Below the pieces are notes generated by a model. The model had not been told where the DNA came from and ran no database searches. It saw only the letters and a program-made list of their open reading frames with translations. The position numbers were made by a program, and so were the translations under genes. From Cristatella mucedo (Eukaryota; Bryozoa; Phylactolaemata; Cristatellidae), in the NCBI GenBank assembly GCA_009760855.2, contig WPIO01000073.1, forward strand, positions 1,291,501 to 1,355,500: a stretch of DNA of 64,000 nt. The letters run 5' to 3'. Below are positions 12,476 through 23,370 of the stretch, one piece after another; the stretch's first letter is position 1, and every line of letters starts with the position of its first letter.

Positions 12476-15400
12476 GCTATTTTCATTGTTGCCTGTGAAT
12501 TGTCGAGGCAAATTATACAGCCTCGGTCTCGCGATTGAACATGCTGCCCTTTCATCCACTGGGATCTCGCTTTGACTTGACCCAGTCAGCAGCTGTCTTT
12601 GCTCACAGTCGCAGGAATCTCTAATTGATATGCTCAGTCACTGCAGACCTGTGATGCCGATAGTCAGGGCCAGGTATCTGCCTAGAGTGGGAGGAAACTC
12701 CACCTCAGGTGCTCTGCTACTACTATACAAGGCATAACCTTGTCCTGAACTGTTTGTTTGCGGCCCTAGCAGATCGCATGCAGTAGCGGGCGACTATTGA
12801 CAGGTGCGCTGAAGCTAGCCTCAGCATGCTACTGTTAGGCCTCGTTGTCAACACCGAGACCACGGCTACCTATTGCAGATGTGACGATCCTGCTTGACAA
12901 CGACGATGGAGGATGCCCATGAGAGTGAAGTAGACTTCAAGATCGGCCTTTTGCTGTGAAGACTCTCGGGTACTAGTACCGAAGAAACGAATGCTGCCTC
13001 GATTTCTTAGCCTGCCAGAGCAACCAGAGGATTTTCCGGAAGCTCCGAGGCTCTTCCATCAGCAAGCTCGGCGTCAGTGGTGTGATTGTGTACAGTGCGC
13101 TGGTGGGGGATACATTCTCCTCGTGTGAAGGAGGTGCAACGAATTACAGCAATCCTCTCTAATAAGGCGAAAGTCGATGGGAAATCGGCATGCCAAGCTC
13201 GAATTTCACGTCAACATTGTAGTGGGTGTATGATTATAATGCACCCACGAAATTTCATACCATTGTGCTCGAGCATTGTCTTGCAAATGGGCAGCAAATA
13301 GGCTGGCCACTACCACAATCCACTGCAATCCACTATATTCCACCAGAAATTAGCTGCACGACGGTCCAACTTAGATTGCACATATTGCACTACTCAAGCT
13401 TACTCAAGCTTTCTCAAGCGCACCTACAAAACGTCTCATTATTTCGCACATGTATCATCATGAAATGGACTCCAGAGGAAGTAGCATTAAAGTAAAGGGC
13501 CTTTAACAGTTTCATTTATAAAGTGACAGAAGGAGCCTGAGCAGCTTGTCAGGGGGGGCAATAAACAGCCGCCTACTGCACGGCCTGGACCCAAGGATCT
13601 GGATTGTTAAGTGAGAGAACTTTACCCGAAGGCAAAGACCCGGTGGCAAGCATGAAAATCGGTCGGCTAGAAAACGCCTGAACAAAGGAATTTCAGCTCC
13701 CCAACCAGTTCGCACAGTAGAGCAGTCTTCTTCGGATGAGAATTCAAATACTTCCTCATAAAACTTAAGAACACGTTGAGCTTGTGAGACTCTGGAGCTC
13801 TCAAATTGGTATGATTTTGACTCGTAGCTGCAGGAGGTCCCTAACAAAAAGAAAGCAGGGTCAGGCTAGTCATAATGAAGACATATCGCTGGATTCTCGG
13901 TGTAGATTTCATTATTATATCATAGATTTCATATTAATAATGCATTTGTTTTAACGCCCTCGGAGAACCCAATCTCTTTCTAGGCACTTTACATTTGCTG
14001 CAAAGGAAGCACGGTTTATCCTCTACTACCACTGACCCATTGTGCCACCCCCAGCCCTTTCGTGTTTCTCAAATACAAATAGGTATCTCTTATAGGCCTA
14101 AACAAGCCAGCAATTATTTGCCATTGATCGATACATCAACGCACACACACCTGACTTGGAGCCTGAGCTTGCGCCAAAGCAAAATGGTCCTTTAACACCT
14201 CCAACTAAAGCATGGTGCTTTCCCACCTAGAGATAGCATGTGGCCGGTCAGATCGTTGATCATTTTCAAGGCTCGAAGGCTCCACTACCTACCTCACGTT
14301 GTACGAAATACGGTTTATATCGTACTTTTCGATACCGATTGAGCACCAGCAATTTGACCTTACGAGTGTCCAGCCTCATGCAATGCCATAATTTACCCCT
14401 CACGTTTCGGCGACCTTCGGCATGATTGAGCTTTTGCAAGCAAAATAAATAATACTCATTCAGTCGGCTTTATAATTCTAAGCCCACCCATACTGGTCCG
14501 GCATGAGCCGATAAAGTGACCATTTCTAGAGGCTCTATTCTGACCAAACTTGCCATTCTTAAAGATAATTAAGTGGTTTTCGGCTAAGTTTAGCAGTATT
14601 GTCCAAAATTTGCATCATTATAGTTGCAACTCCTACTTGGGTGTTCAATAATTACCAGACAGAACCCACATACTATCTCCAGTCCAGTCGGTGGCTTAGG
14701 AAAGGCTGCTAATCAAGCAAATCTGGACGGTTAAAATACTTAACCATTTGAGTGTGCATCTATCTATACATGGCAACGTGCATGCATAATATTTTCCTTT
14801 CCTCCTTTATCTATTTCTTTGCACCAACACACCTTTGTATGCCAAGTGGTGAGGTAGCATTACACAGTGCACATTTTCTGTCAACACAAAATGGCAGAAC
14901 CCAAGACTGTGACAGAAGCAAAAACTCAGAACAAGCTGTCACTATAACCCATTAAGTACTCCTGTCTGCTGCCATTACAAACTGGCATGGAAAACTCCAG
15001 CTTGCACTTGACATACAACTAGCTTTAAGTCACACATTTTCAGGTCTATCACAGAATCTAAGACTTGGCAGTGCATGGAGGCAGGGATAGAAAAGCAAAA
15101 AAAGATAAAAAAAAATTTAGATGAAACAATGCAAAAAGCATTGAGAAAAAGCATTGAGAAAAAGCAGCAACAGTTGCATGCAACATACTGTTTTACGAGC
15201 GAGCGAGGTAAAAGTAAAAGCCATGGTCTGCCGATTCAACAGCCTCATTTGTATAGCAGCAAAAAAGCCTTAGCACCTATCACTATCTCTAGTAGTAGGC
15301 AATATATTATTTCCTACTGCAGGACTCAAAACCACGACCTGGGTCGTGAACTTGCAACTTACCCCGGGCTGAGACCCAGCGTCCCAATGTAATAATAATA

Positions 15401-17635
15401 CTAAATTTGCATAGCGGCCACAGAGAACTTAATCTCTTTCTAGGCACTTTACTTGTGCTGTAAAGGAATCAAGGTTGGCTAACTCACCAGTCTCATTTAT
15501 TCAGTGGCAGGGGCACAGCAGTAGACAATCACCTCACACTTTGCCTTGCTGCCCCCATGCTTGTAGTTGTAGTTGGCAATAAGGACGCTGCTGCCCAACC
15601 TGGGTCGCTAAAGTGCAGGTACCTTATCCTTGGGCTAAGACCTAGGGACAGCGATTAATTCCTTTCTTCCAGCCGGATCTGTCTCGCCTTCAAGAAGAAG
15701 AAATGCCCTTCAGCATCGAATGGCAGACGGCAATGGTCGTCAGTCGTACCTCATCACAGGAGTGACTTCGGGGTCACTAAACGCATACTGCTGGGCTCCA
15801 CTCCACTCAGTTGGCAGTTCAGCTGTGTGCAGAAAGCGATCCGAAGGCACTCCATCGGCTGCGCGATCACTTCCTCCCTTCCCGGCAAAGGACTCTATAT
15901 TAAAAAAAAGTTCAAAAGCCAACGCCCACCAGCAAAGGAAAAAAGCGATGGCAACCAGGGCAGGAATGGTAGGCATAGCAGCCACACACGCAACACGTTT
16001 GGAAAGAATCAGCAGCGGCGCCGAATTTGGATGCCTCACCATTCTCCAGCATGTAGGACTTCGCGGGCGCCCCAATGGGCTCGAAGTAGGCGGCGGATGT
16101 CGAGGAAGGTGGGATCAGGAGCTGGCCGCCGCCTAATCTCGCGCCCTCCGACTCGTGGCGCTCACGACGCTGCTCCCGCAAGCCGGGCACGAACAGCGCG
16201 CTGTCCGACAGCACGCGGCTCAGCTCCATTGGCTGCCACTTTCCGGTGGCAGCTAAGGAGGCTGGGGCAGCTGCCTCCTCAGCGACAGCGGATGTGGCCC
16301 CGCACTCCACATCGCTCGGGATAGGCGACGTTGCCAGGTGACGCGGAGGCTGCGCGAGACGACAAAACGGGCTGTAAGGCGATCAGCAGAGTGCAGAAAT
16401 CGCGCACAATGTCGGCTGCGACTCGATGTGGCATCCGAGAGACTGGAGTACGGGGGTCCTACTGCGCCAGAGCGCTTCGGTGGGAGGCCCACGGTTACCT
16501 GTTCGTCGGTATCTTCGACAAAAAAGGCTTCCCCATCATCGCCAAGCTTCATGCACAGATCGCACGGTTCGCCGTTGATCTCTATGTAGACCTGCGAGCA
16601 AGGGAGGCCAAGTGTCACGCATACTCGCGGCTCGGCATCCGGTGCACTGCATTGGGTCTTCCTTCCGCAGCCACGAGGCTCGAGCAGCGCACTTGCTAAG
16701 CAGCCTAATCACAATTGAGAGAGCTCGGTCTGCATGAAAATTTAACTTGACGGCTGCTGACAGCACCCAAAAGCTCGAGATGCATTGATGCTGATCACTC
16801 CAATGCCGATTCTGGCTATTCATCGCAGGCCAGCCTGCACATGGAGGACCAAACTGCAAGCACCCAGCTCTAAGCAAGTCGTTGCATGGCAGTAGCAAGG
16901 GTAAGCACACCATCGACTGCCAGTTGCTACAGAGAGAAAGTTCTTCGATCAAAAAGGATGTTCTGTCTCGGGTTTCAGAGATCATGCATTCGCCTGCCAA
17001 GGAACTTGGCATTCTTCATTTCCAGAGCTACAACATCAGTTTATAGTCCAGTGCCAGAAAAATCAGGCTGCCCGTTCGGCTACACATTTTGTGAGGCAGT
17101 GAAGACGACAGAGTACACGGATGACCACATAGCACATGCAGCACATTATGAACAAAGAGAAAAGGAGAGATATTCTGCAAAGGATACTAGTGGAAAGAGA
17201 GACAGAGACAGACAGAATGCGTGGTAGCAAGTAAATACTCGTGAAAAAAGTTTACCCTGCTTTTTGAAAGACGTGACCGAAGAGCAGGCAGCAGCATTCA
17301 CCGTGTCAGCACATCAGTAAAGTGAGGGCAGCAACGCCAGGGCCATCAGCTAAGACCATGGAAGACAGCGCTGTGAAGTCAATCGGTGCACTCTCACATT
17401 CCTCTGAGCAGCGCCAACACTCGGGCTTTTCAAAGCATTCAGCTTCATAATTAGGAATTATACATCCAGTTGGTCGGGCCTCCACACCGAACGCAAACAT
17501 TCCAAGGTGCACCTCAATAATCCTGCCAGATCATCAAAGTTACTGCCGAAATAAGCAAGGGCATGCTGGGATGCTGCCACTATCGCCGGTAGGAAGGGAA
17601 CAACGGCAAGCCGTACAGGCACATATGCGAGTGCA

Positions 17636-17721
<86 letters not shown>

Positions 17722-17724
17722 CGT

Positions 17725-17759
<35 letters not shown>

Positions 17760-20700
17760 CACATGCAAATGTGCCTGTGTGTGGGGTTGCACACAGCAAG
17801 CACAATAATGCCACTTCACACGGCTGCTGGGATGCTTCTGAGTGGACACCTTCCACGGCTGGCAAGCAATCCAGAAGCATGGCTGACAACCGACGAGACA
17901 GACATTCTGATCAAACAGCTGGCAGTGGTAAGCCTTCTGTTTTCTTTCTACTGCTTGGACGTTCAAAAATTCTCTCCATATTTTGGACTCCAGTCTTGAT
18001 AGCTGCACATAGCATGCCCAGAGTTGCAAGACTTTTCTATTACCTCGAGTGGTGATACAGAGGGGGGCAATTGGTCCTAGCACTTTTGAGTTCATGTGAC
18101 ACATGCTCAGCAACGATGCACACTCTCAGATCAGCGATGATGCACACTCACTGTCTCAAAGTGAGCAATTTTTATAAGAGAAGACCTTGACGGACAGCTT
18201 CAGAACATCTGTTGGGGTGCACTTGAACCTGAGCAGCACCGATGCCAAGCTATTTTAGTAGCTATAAATGCTTCAATGAATGCTCCAACAAATGCTCATC
18301 AGCCCCTCCACAAAGCCACAAAGACTATGTGGTTGTTACACGGGAGAGTCTTGTATAGCGCACTCACAGCCTAAGCGGCTTTCGGTAGGTATTCGGGAGC
18401 CAACAGACTTCATCTCACGAAACAAAGAGAAAGTGGCAAGCATAGCAGTCGTAAAAGCAGTCGAGGTTGTGAGTAACATGGAAGTAGCAGCTCAGAACGG
18501 CTGGAAAGGATGTGCCACAGTCGGCAGCCAAAGAGTAGTTGTCGTTGCGTAAGAATCGTGAAAGCAAGTTCCACAGTCTCGGACCTGCAGAGCAAAAGCT
18601 TCTGTCACCAATGGTCTTTAAGTGGAGGAATGGAAGAGGTAAATTATTGTCCATTAAAGAACTGAGAGCAAACTGGTGAAGCAGTTCAGCTAGGTATGGA
18701 GGAGCCAAGCCGTGGCGGGCCTTGTGGGTCAGCATAAGAACTTTGCTCTGTATCCGTTGATCAACCGGCAGTCAGTCTAGCTCTTTTAGCAAAAAAGACA
18801 CATGGTCAAATCCCTGGGATTTGCAAACTAGACTTGCAGCCATATTCATAGCCAGCTACAGTGGACTTGTGGCTTTTTTCGGTAGCCCAGCAAAAAGGAA
18901 ATTACAATAATCTAGCCGAGACAGAACTAGGGAGCTACTTAAATTTTTTGCAAGCCACCGTGGAAGAGTTTCTAATCTTACATAGGGATAGGACGTGATG
19001 GCGAGCCGTAGAAGCAGTCTTCTGAACTAAGCTTTAAATATTCAGCCAGCTGTCAAAGACAAAACCTAAATTCCGAGCCATGGTGATGGTCGCACAACAG
19101 CATCACCGATTAGAAGAGCAAAGCCTTGTAATCCAGCCACATGCTTAGCATGTGCCACCAAAAGGCACTTGATTACCAGCCATCGATTAACAGCCATGCG
19201 AAAAATGGCTGCATGGATTTTGTAACCCCATTTCCCAAACATGCAAAAGTAATCAAGGGCCTAGTGTAATAATAATAATAATAATATTGCACTTGATAAA
19301 GCGCCCTCAGAGAACTTAATCTCTTTCTAGGCGCTTTACATTTGCTGCAAAGTGATACGCAATAGAATAGTAAGTAAAATCATGCTTGAAAAACAAACAA
19401 AATGAATAACATGGTTAGGGGTTACATGCACTGGGTCAGCATGCAAATGTGGTTAGTGGCAGCATGAACAGTGTCAGCACGCATAAGCACATCGAGGACG
19501 AATCACAAGGACCCACTAAATGCTGTCCTAAATAGGTATGTTTTTAAGTTTCTTTTAAATGTGGTCAGGTCAGGGGATGTTCTGATGCAGGTCGGGAGGG
19601 AGTTCCAGGCTGTGGGAGCATACGAACTAAATGCACGGTCTCCAAAGGATTTAAGGTTTGTACGAGGTATTTCTAGACTGTTGGATTCCGAAAAGCGAGT
19701 GGTACGATGCTTTGCCTGATGGGTTAGTGTATCTGAAAGATAGGCTGGAGCCATAGAATGAAGAGACCTAAAAGTGAGCGACAAAACCTTGAAGTCAATC
19801 CGTTGCTTGACTGGTAACCAGTGCAGGTCGGCGAGAAGTGGAGTAACGTGGCAACTGCGACGCTCACGACAGACAAGCCTAGCTGCAGAGTTTTGCACCA
19901 GCTGCAATCGCCTGATCGCACATGCTGGTAGGCCAGTAAGCAGTGAGTTGCAGAAGTCGAGACGAGATGTCACGAATGCATGGACCAACTTGGACGTGGT
20001 ATCCTTATCTAAACAAGCCCTAATTTTAGCAATGTTATGAAGCTGAAAATAGGCTGATTTGACTGTGGAGCTGATGTGGTCGTCTAACGAGAGGTCGCTT
20101 TGGAATATGACACCTAGATTTCGAGCTGATGCAACTGGAGATATGCTGGCAGAGCCAATTTTGAAAGTCAGCCTTTCCAATTTCTGAATAACACTAGGTT
20201 TGCCCATAACTAGTAAGTTAGTTTTATCATCGTTTAGTTTTAGAAAATTTGCTGCCATCCATGATCGGATGTCATCAATGCATGCAGCAAGTGAGTTGAG
20301 AGAATTTGAGGTGCTCGAAGGCTGGGAGAGATCAAAGCAAAGGTACAACTGAGTGTCATCCGCATAGAAGTGAAAGCCTAGATTGTGCTTGGCAATCACA
20401 TCAGCGAGAGGGAGAGTATAAACGGTGAAAAGGACCAGACCAGCACAGAGCCCTGAGGTACTCCATATTTTAGAGGTACTTCAGATGATCTTTGTCCATT
20501 CACGTCAACACTCTGGAGTCTCCCACTGAGATAGGACCTGAACCACTGCAGAGCAGTGCCAGTGATGCCCAGGCGAGATGAGAGGCGCTCTAGAAGTACT
20601 TTGTGATCGATGGTATCAAAAGCTGCCGAAAGATCGAGCAAAACAAGAAGAGACACTCTACCCATGTCTGCATTCCTAAGTAGGTCGTTGTATACCCGAA

Positions 20701-23368
20701 GCAATGCTGACTCTGTGGGATGATTAGCTCTAAAGCCAGACTGGAACTTACTAGCAAGGTGTGAGGTTTCGATATACGAGTTCAGCTGGTCTGCCACGAC
20801 CCGTTCCAGTGTCTTTGATAGGAATGGTAGAAGGGAGACTGGGCGGTAGTTGCTTAAGTTCTCTTGGTCTAGTGTAGCTTTCTTGAGAAGTGGCCTAACT
20901 ACAGCTTTTTTGAAAGGTGCTGGGACCTGACCTGAGGCTAATGACATATTAATGATGTTGGTTATGCATGGCAGCAGCAGATCAATGCAACGTAGGAGCA
21001 GGACAGTGGGAATAGGGTCCAGTGGACTTGTTGTCTTCTTTGATTGAGATACGAGCTTTAGGACTACATCACTAGTGACCTGTTTAAATGCAGACATTGA
21101 GGCGCAGCCAGGAACCGAGGAACAGCATTCTAGTGGGAAGGTTGTCATCGCAGGGATGGATTCCCTGATTGGGTTCACTAGCTAGGTAAAGTTGACATGC
21201 GATTTGGCAACACCGAGCAGCTTAGTGCACCGGAGCAGCAAGCAATCGGCATTTCAGAACTTCATATGCAGAGCTGGTTAGGTCTAGCGGTTGAGTGCTC
21301 GCCCCGGGGACCAAGATCTGGCGGTTGAGTGCTCGCCCCGGGGACCAAGATCTGGCCGAGGTCGTGGGCTCGAACCCCATGGCATATGTGAAGTGCCGGA
21401 ATAGAGATTAAGTTCTCTTGGGGCACTATACAAATGAATTATATATATACTAGCCAAGAGTCTCACTCTGACCTATATTGCCCAACAATGCTTGTCTCCT
21501 AAATACCTAACAGAACTGTTGCAGTAGCACAACTAGCCTCCTCGACCCCCCAGGGCCATGATCTAGAAACCCTTTCAATAGTTTAAAGACTGTGGGCAAT
21601 AGATGCTCTTGCATTACACGCCCTACAAGGGATCTCACTTCCACAGTCGTTATACACCGTTGCTATCGTCTCTTCTGCTGCCGACTTGGTCACGCCCCCT
21701 CCAGGCATTCTTCTGAGCTACTTTTGTGCTATACAACTTCTTCAACTGCGCTCCAATACAAACATAACTGCACACACCTGTACCCAGTATGGGCCAGCAT
21801 AGCAAAGGAAAAGATCAAAAAGTTCTCAGAGAGCAGTACAAATTTTGGTCAGCCAGACACTCTTTGGCATGACCATGAAAGAGCTCTTCTAGCTGCATTG
21901 GCTTAGGAGACACTCTCCTCCATCTACAGCAAATATAGCCAAACGACCGATATTTTTTGACAACGAGCACGAATCTGGCAAAAGCAGAAAGAGCTGGAAG
22001 CTGGTTCTTCACAAATGACAGTGCATGCTTAAAACTATCTGTTTGCAATCTGACTAGCAAGTGCTTAGTGGCCGTGTAAGCTGATTCGATGTTCTCATAA
22101 ATGGATGAAATGATTCCTATTCGACTCACATAGATTACTTCGAAAATTAGGTATGTTCAAATGGCTTGTAAGGTTTACTCGATGCACCTACAGTTGGCTA
22201 ACAGATAGCTCACAGTATGCACTTCTAGCGAGAACAAATAAGGTCCTGCTTCTTCCATATCGTTCTGCAGATGCTTTCTCATTTTAGTAGACTTCAGCAC
22301 ACTTCGGTCCTTTTTCAGAGGTTTTGTGCACATATATTCTCTTTCTCGTTCTCCCCCTCCACTCTCTTTCTCTCTCTCTCCCTCTATCTACATCTTACGT
22401 GGTGCTGTCCAAGTGCATACAAGTGCATACACAGGCCACTATAGCAGTGTGCTAGTGAATCCTAGTGCTGCTATGCTACCAGTCGCTACCTAGCTAGTAC
22501 ATATCCTTTGTAATGCTCAAAATTGACATCAGGGTGAAAGCAAATAGCCATGCAAACTCTAGTGCGGCACTTCGCAATGGTGGCTAGTTGTTATACGATG
22601 TCGTGCCCCCTTTTTTAGTACCACGCCATGCAGCAAGCCACAAAACTTAAAACAATGTTACAGCACTTGGCTCAGCCAGGGTTTCATGAGATTTCGATTC
22701 GGCCAACGAACAGCTGCTGGCGGTGTATGGCCAGCAAGGGGGAACTTGGAATGATATGAAATGTAGCTATGGAATTCCCCTACAAGCAAGCTGGGACGAG
22801 TTGCAAACTCGAACTCGCAGTGCTGCACAGCGTGCTACGACGTAACTAGCTAGCGTCGCTCGCACCTCGGCAGCTCGGTTCGCTGTACCCATTGAAATAA
22901 TACGCACGGCATAATGCACGCATGGTTTAGATTAATGGATTAGAAGCGTCTATGCGGTCTACGATAACGTGATCACAGCAAGCTAGCTACCCGGACATGA
23001 ACATGGTAACAGCCAGGCGACTCCTCGATGAATAGTTGCGTCATATTGGATTTCAAAAAAGGTCCACGCGCGGTGCAAGCGGGTGTGTGAGGCAGATTTC
23101 CAGTGCCGGCTCCTTTAGCAAGACGGGCATGCACACGCAGGCTGCACGTACTCAGCCAAGGACGGCAGGGCAAAAGGCGGCTCACCACTTTTTCTTTCGA
23201 CCTGATGACACCCAGCTTCCCGAAACGAACATGGAAAGGCGTAGCTAAGTAAGTACCGTCTTCCTGTTCCACTGCCACGACGTCGATAGCGCCGGTGAGC
23301 GTAGCCGAGTTGATCCCCTTGTACAGCGCTTTGGCATTGGAGAAGAGCTTCCCCACCGCCCCTAACAT
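3822..23368 (-). CDS. LPIN: Lipin (phosphatidate phosphatase), first nine coding exons, 3' part off window
   Basis: Lipins dephosphorylate phosphatidate to diacylglycerol at ER membranes and also act in the nucleus as transcriptional co-regulators. Nine exons were joined by eye (minus strand): 23186-23368, 16499-16591, 16040-16349, 15750-15822, 11515-11786, 10267-10432, 6813-7007, 6556-6723, 3822-3996. Splice phases agree throughout, giving about 545 residues. N-Lip (residues 1 to ~110) includes [35 protein letters not shown] and the proline-directed site [21 protein letters not shown] and WNWGELP follow in exon 5, [12 protein letters not shown] in exon 6, [13 protein letters not shown] in exon 7, IAMSLCGGL in exon 8, and the M-Lip FFNWKVAAP...WW region in exon 9. 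The catalytic C-Lip (DxDxT) exons are not in the window and must lie left of position 1. In place of the usual Lys/Arg-rich nuclear signal near residue 150 there is only REQRRERHE. Orthology is by recognition of family motifs. Confidence 0.95.
3997..4795. other. Lipin intron 8, left part, nothing recognised
   Basis: AT-rich sequence without a recognised repeat or coding motif; part of the intron between exons 8 and 9. Confidence 0.5.
4810..6290 (-). mobile_element. Old LINE-A relative split by a younger LINE-A
   Basis: 4810-5155 encodes a decayed ORF2 C-terminus ([20 protein letters not shown]), and 6014-6290 carries the preceding ORF2 part. Between them, 5156-6013 is a separate copy. The two outer parts line up with consecutive consensus positions in the intact copies at 19.3 and 49.4 kb. 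Confidence 0.78.
5156..6013 (-). mobile_element. LINE-A, 5'-truncated copy
   Basis: ATA-rich 3' end, hairpin tail, 3'UTR, then the ORF2 C-terminus ([40 protein letters not shown]). The copy stops abruptly at cctagat. GATCTAAT flanks both ends, a likely target-site duplication. Confidence 0.85.
6556..6723 (-). CDS. LPIN: Lipin coding exon 8 ([19 protein letters not shown])
   Basis: Acceptor acatcacag, phase 2. It reads [20 protein letters not shown] and then [17 protein letters not shown], the conserved lipin block before the YYNW motif. Donor gtaagt in phase 2; the codon is completed by the first A of exon 9. Confidence 0.94.
6813..7007 (-). CDS. LPIN: Lipin coding exon 7 ([13 protein letters not shown])
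   Basis: The exon starts after gttgacag (phase 2), continues [18 protein letters not shown], and contains [19 protein letters not shown], close to the ESGNG-SLP-SP segment of invertebrate lipins. It ends HMPHVP at donor gtaggt (phase 2). The acceptor has a poor pyrimidine tract, so the exact start is less sure than the rest. Confidence 0.85.
7008..8394. other. Lipin intron 6, middle, nothing recognised
   Basis: Includes a G-run near 7,930-7,941. ORFs of up to 119 codons occur but start at TTG and show no family motif. Confidence 0.5.
8401..8527 (-). mobile_element. SINE-1, decayed
   Basis: Antisense copy: gagaacttaatctttattcag tail, then the gagctcatgacc B-box region and the aggccaaacca A-box end. 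Confidence 0.72.
8995..9260 (-). mobile_element. LINE fragment (ORF2 C-terminus), decayed
   Basis: Antisense match to the [16 protein letters not shown] region of LINE-A: the segment around cttaaagtcaatatggtgctgg parallels cttgaagtcaatccgttgctt of the intact copies. Confidence 0.6.
9261..9907. other. Lipin intron 6, nothing recognised
   Basis: AT-rich intronic DNA before the TA repeat; no motif found. Confidence 0.45.
9908..9998. repeat. (TA)n with internal inverted TCTC/GAGA interruptions
   Basis: A 91-bp run of TA dinucleotides interrupted by tctc near 9941 and gagaga near 9968, which pair with each other so that the whole block is self-complementary. Confidence 0.95.
10267..10432 (-). 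CDS. LPIN: Lipin coding exon 6 (GIYLEDL...[11 protein letters not shown])
   Basis: Acceptor tactttgtag (phase 1). The exon encodes [17 protein letters not shown], then [20 protein letters not shown] and FPKR, the most conserved motif of the lipin middle region. The donor gtctgt is weak, but it gives phase 2, which the next exon needs (CCT AAG AG|G). Confidence 0.92.
10488..10662 (+). mobile_element. SINE-2, second tRNA-derived SINE family
   Basis: Head with GGCCCACTAGGTAAGGCGG (A-box-like) and GTTCGAATCC (B-box). Body gatagccgtcaaggc and tail gctgttaaatcagctgg recur at 34.2, 38.4 and 60.4 kb. It lies in the lipin intron about 55 bp upstream of exon 6. Confidence 0.85.
10663..11514. other. 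Lipin intron 5, nothing recognised
   Basis: No repeat family or coding motif recognised. Confidence 0.45.
11515..11786 (-). CDS. LPIN: Lipin coding exon 5 ([12 protein letters not shown] / WNWGELP)
   Basis: The exon starts after ttgttgtag in phase 2 and reads [20 protein letters not shown], a lipin signature, then [13 protein letters not shown] low-complexity serine/glycine run ([10 protein letters not shown]) and [12 protein letters not shown] follow before the donor gtactt (phase 1). The Ala/Ser stretch between the two motifs is longer than in vertebrates. Confidence 0.93.
11787..12390. other. Lipin intron 4, right of exon 5, nothing recognised
   Basis: Open frames continue from exon 5 into this intron only by chance; no motif. 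Confidence 0.45.
12395..12476 (+). mobile_element. Solo LINE-A-type 3' tail with (ATT)n
   Basis: ctagaaagagatttggttctc followed after a short gap by about 12 TTA/ATT units. Confidence 0.6.
12477..13924. other. Lipin intron 4; possible decayed relatives of the 48.2-kb palindrome
   Basis: caacgaattacagcaatcct near 13,138 and repeated caatccac words near 13,315-13,340 resemble an arm of the palindrome at 48,165. Otherwise unremarkable. Confidence 0.35.
13925..14000 (-). mobile_element. Solo LINE-A 3' tail
   Basis: Antisense tail acgccctcggagaacccaat, then ctttctaggcactttacat. Confidence 0.7.
14001..15384. other. Lipin intron 4, nothing recognised
   Basis: A-rich stretch near 15,100 with a short direct repeat (aaagcattgag). 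No motif in the ORFs. Confidence 0.45.
15385..15475 (-). mobile_element. Solo LINE-A 3' tail
   Basis: aataataatac, then gagaacttaatctctttcta in antisense, followed by the gctgtaaagga segment typical of LINE-A ends. Confidence 0.7.
15750..15822 (-). CDS. LPIN: Lipin coding exon 4 ([10 protein letters not shown])
   Basis: A 73-bp exon between acceptor gcacacag (phase 1) and donor gtacga (phase 2). It encodes [20 protein letters not shown] followed by TPVM, resembling the FSDxE-TP motif of the lipin middle region. Phase continuity with both neighbours supports it. Confidence 0.8.
16040..16349 (-). CDS. LPIN: Lipin coding exon 3 (HLATSPIPS, serine/alanine-rich linker)
   Basis: The acceptor ctcgcgcag precedes [17 protein letters not shown], matching the conserved LATSPI segment right after N-Lip. 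The exon runs to KSYMLEN and the donor gtgagg (phase 1). The linker is Ala/Ser/Glu-rich. A weak basic patch, [10 protein letters not shown], lies where vertebrate lipins carry the polybasic nuclear/lipid-binding motif. Confidence 0.88.
16499..16591 (-). CDS. LPIN: Lipin coding exon 2 (N-Lip core)
   Basis: The acceptor ctcgcag precedes [20 protein letters not shown] and the exon ends EDTDEQ before the donor gtaacc (phase 0 to 0). It keeps the N-Lip glycine in [10 protein letters not shown] that corresponds to the glycine mutated in a mouse lipin-deficient (fld) allele. Confidence 0.94.
16592..17637. other. Lipin intron 1, left part, nothing recognised
   Basis: No known repeat or coding motif; overlapping ORFs on both strands lack family features. 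Confidence 0.45.
17638..17757. repeat. (AC)n microsatellite
   Basis: About 120 bp of AC repeats with one interruption (atgcgtgc) near 17,719-17,726. It generates spurious long ORFs (poly Thr-His or Cys-Val). Confidence 0.98.
18280..19150 (-). mobile_element. LINE-B, 3' part, 5'-truncated
   Basis: Antisense ORF2 C-terminus: [19 protein letters not shown] and [17 protein letters not shown] at 18415-18735. Homology continues to about 19,140 with frameshifts. Confidence 0.82.
19265..21190 (-). mobile_element. LINE-A, long 5'-truncated copy with most of the RT
   Basis: The (ATA)n 3' end, hairpin tail and 3'UTR are followed by ORF2 at 19503-20399 ([37 protein letters not shown]) and 20396-21178 ([45 protein letters not shown]). 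A one-base deletion near 20,440 splits the RT just after GVPQGSV. Nearly identical to the 49.4-kb copy. CR1/L2 group of non-LTR elements (YADD active site). Confidence 0.92.
21273..21450 (+). mobile_element. SINE-1 with internal 34-bp duplication
   Basis: tRNA-like head, B-box GGCTCGAACCCC and shared hairpin tail. Positions 21287-21320 are repeated exactly at 21321-21354. Confidence 0.88.
21451..22800. other. Lipin intron 1, right part, mostly unrecognised
   Basis: Contains a pyrimidine-rich stretch near 22,330-22,390 (TCTC repeats). The ORF at 21815-22129 (minus) has no recognised motif. Confidence 0.45.
23186..23368 (-). CDS. LPIN: Lipin coding exon 1 (N-Lip start)
   Basis: The ATG at 23366-23368 opens [20 protein letters not shown], which aligns with the start of vertebrate lipins (VGQLAGQVFVTVKELYKGLN). 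The exon encodes 61 residues ending RSKEKV and is followed by the donor gtgagc (phase 0). It sits in CpG-rich DNA. A separate 5'UTR exon cannot be excluded. Confidence 0.93.
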
Positions 23369-23370
23369 TT

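Noticed and set aside
15720-16324. Large plus-strand ORFs opposite lipin exons 3 and 4
   Set aside because: They come from the G/C-rich antisense of lipin coding sequence; the minus strand carries the conserved protein.
17458-18113. Long ORFs on both strands across the AC repeat
   Set aside because: They are Thr-His or Cys-Val runs made by the dinucleotide repeat, not proteins.
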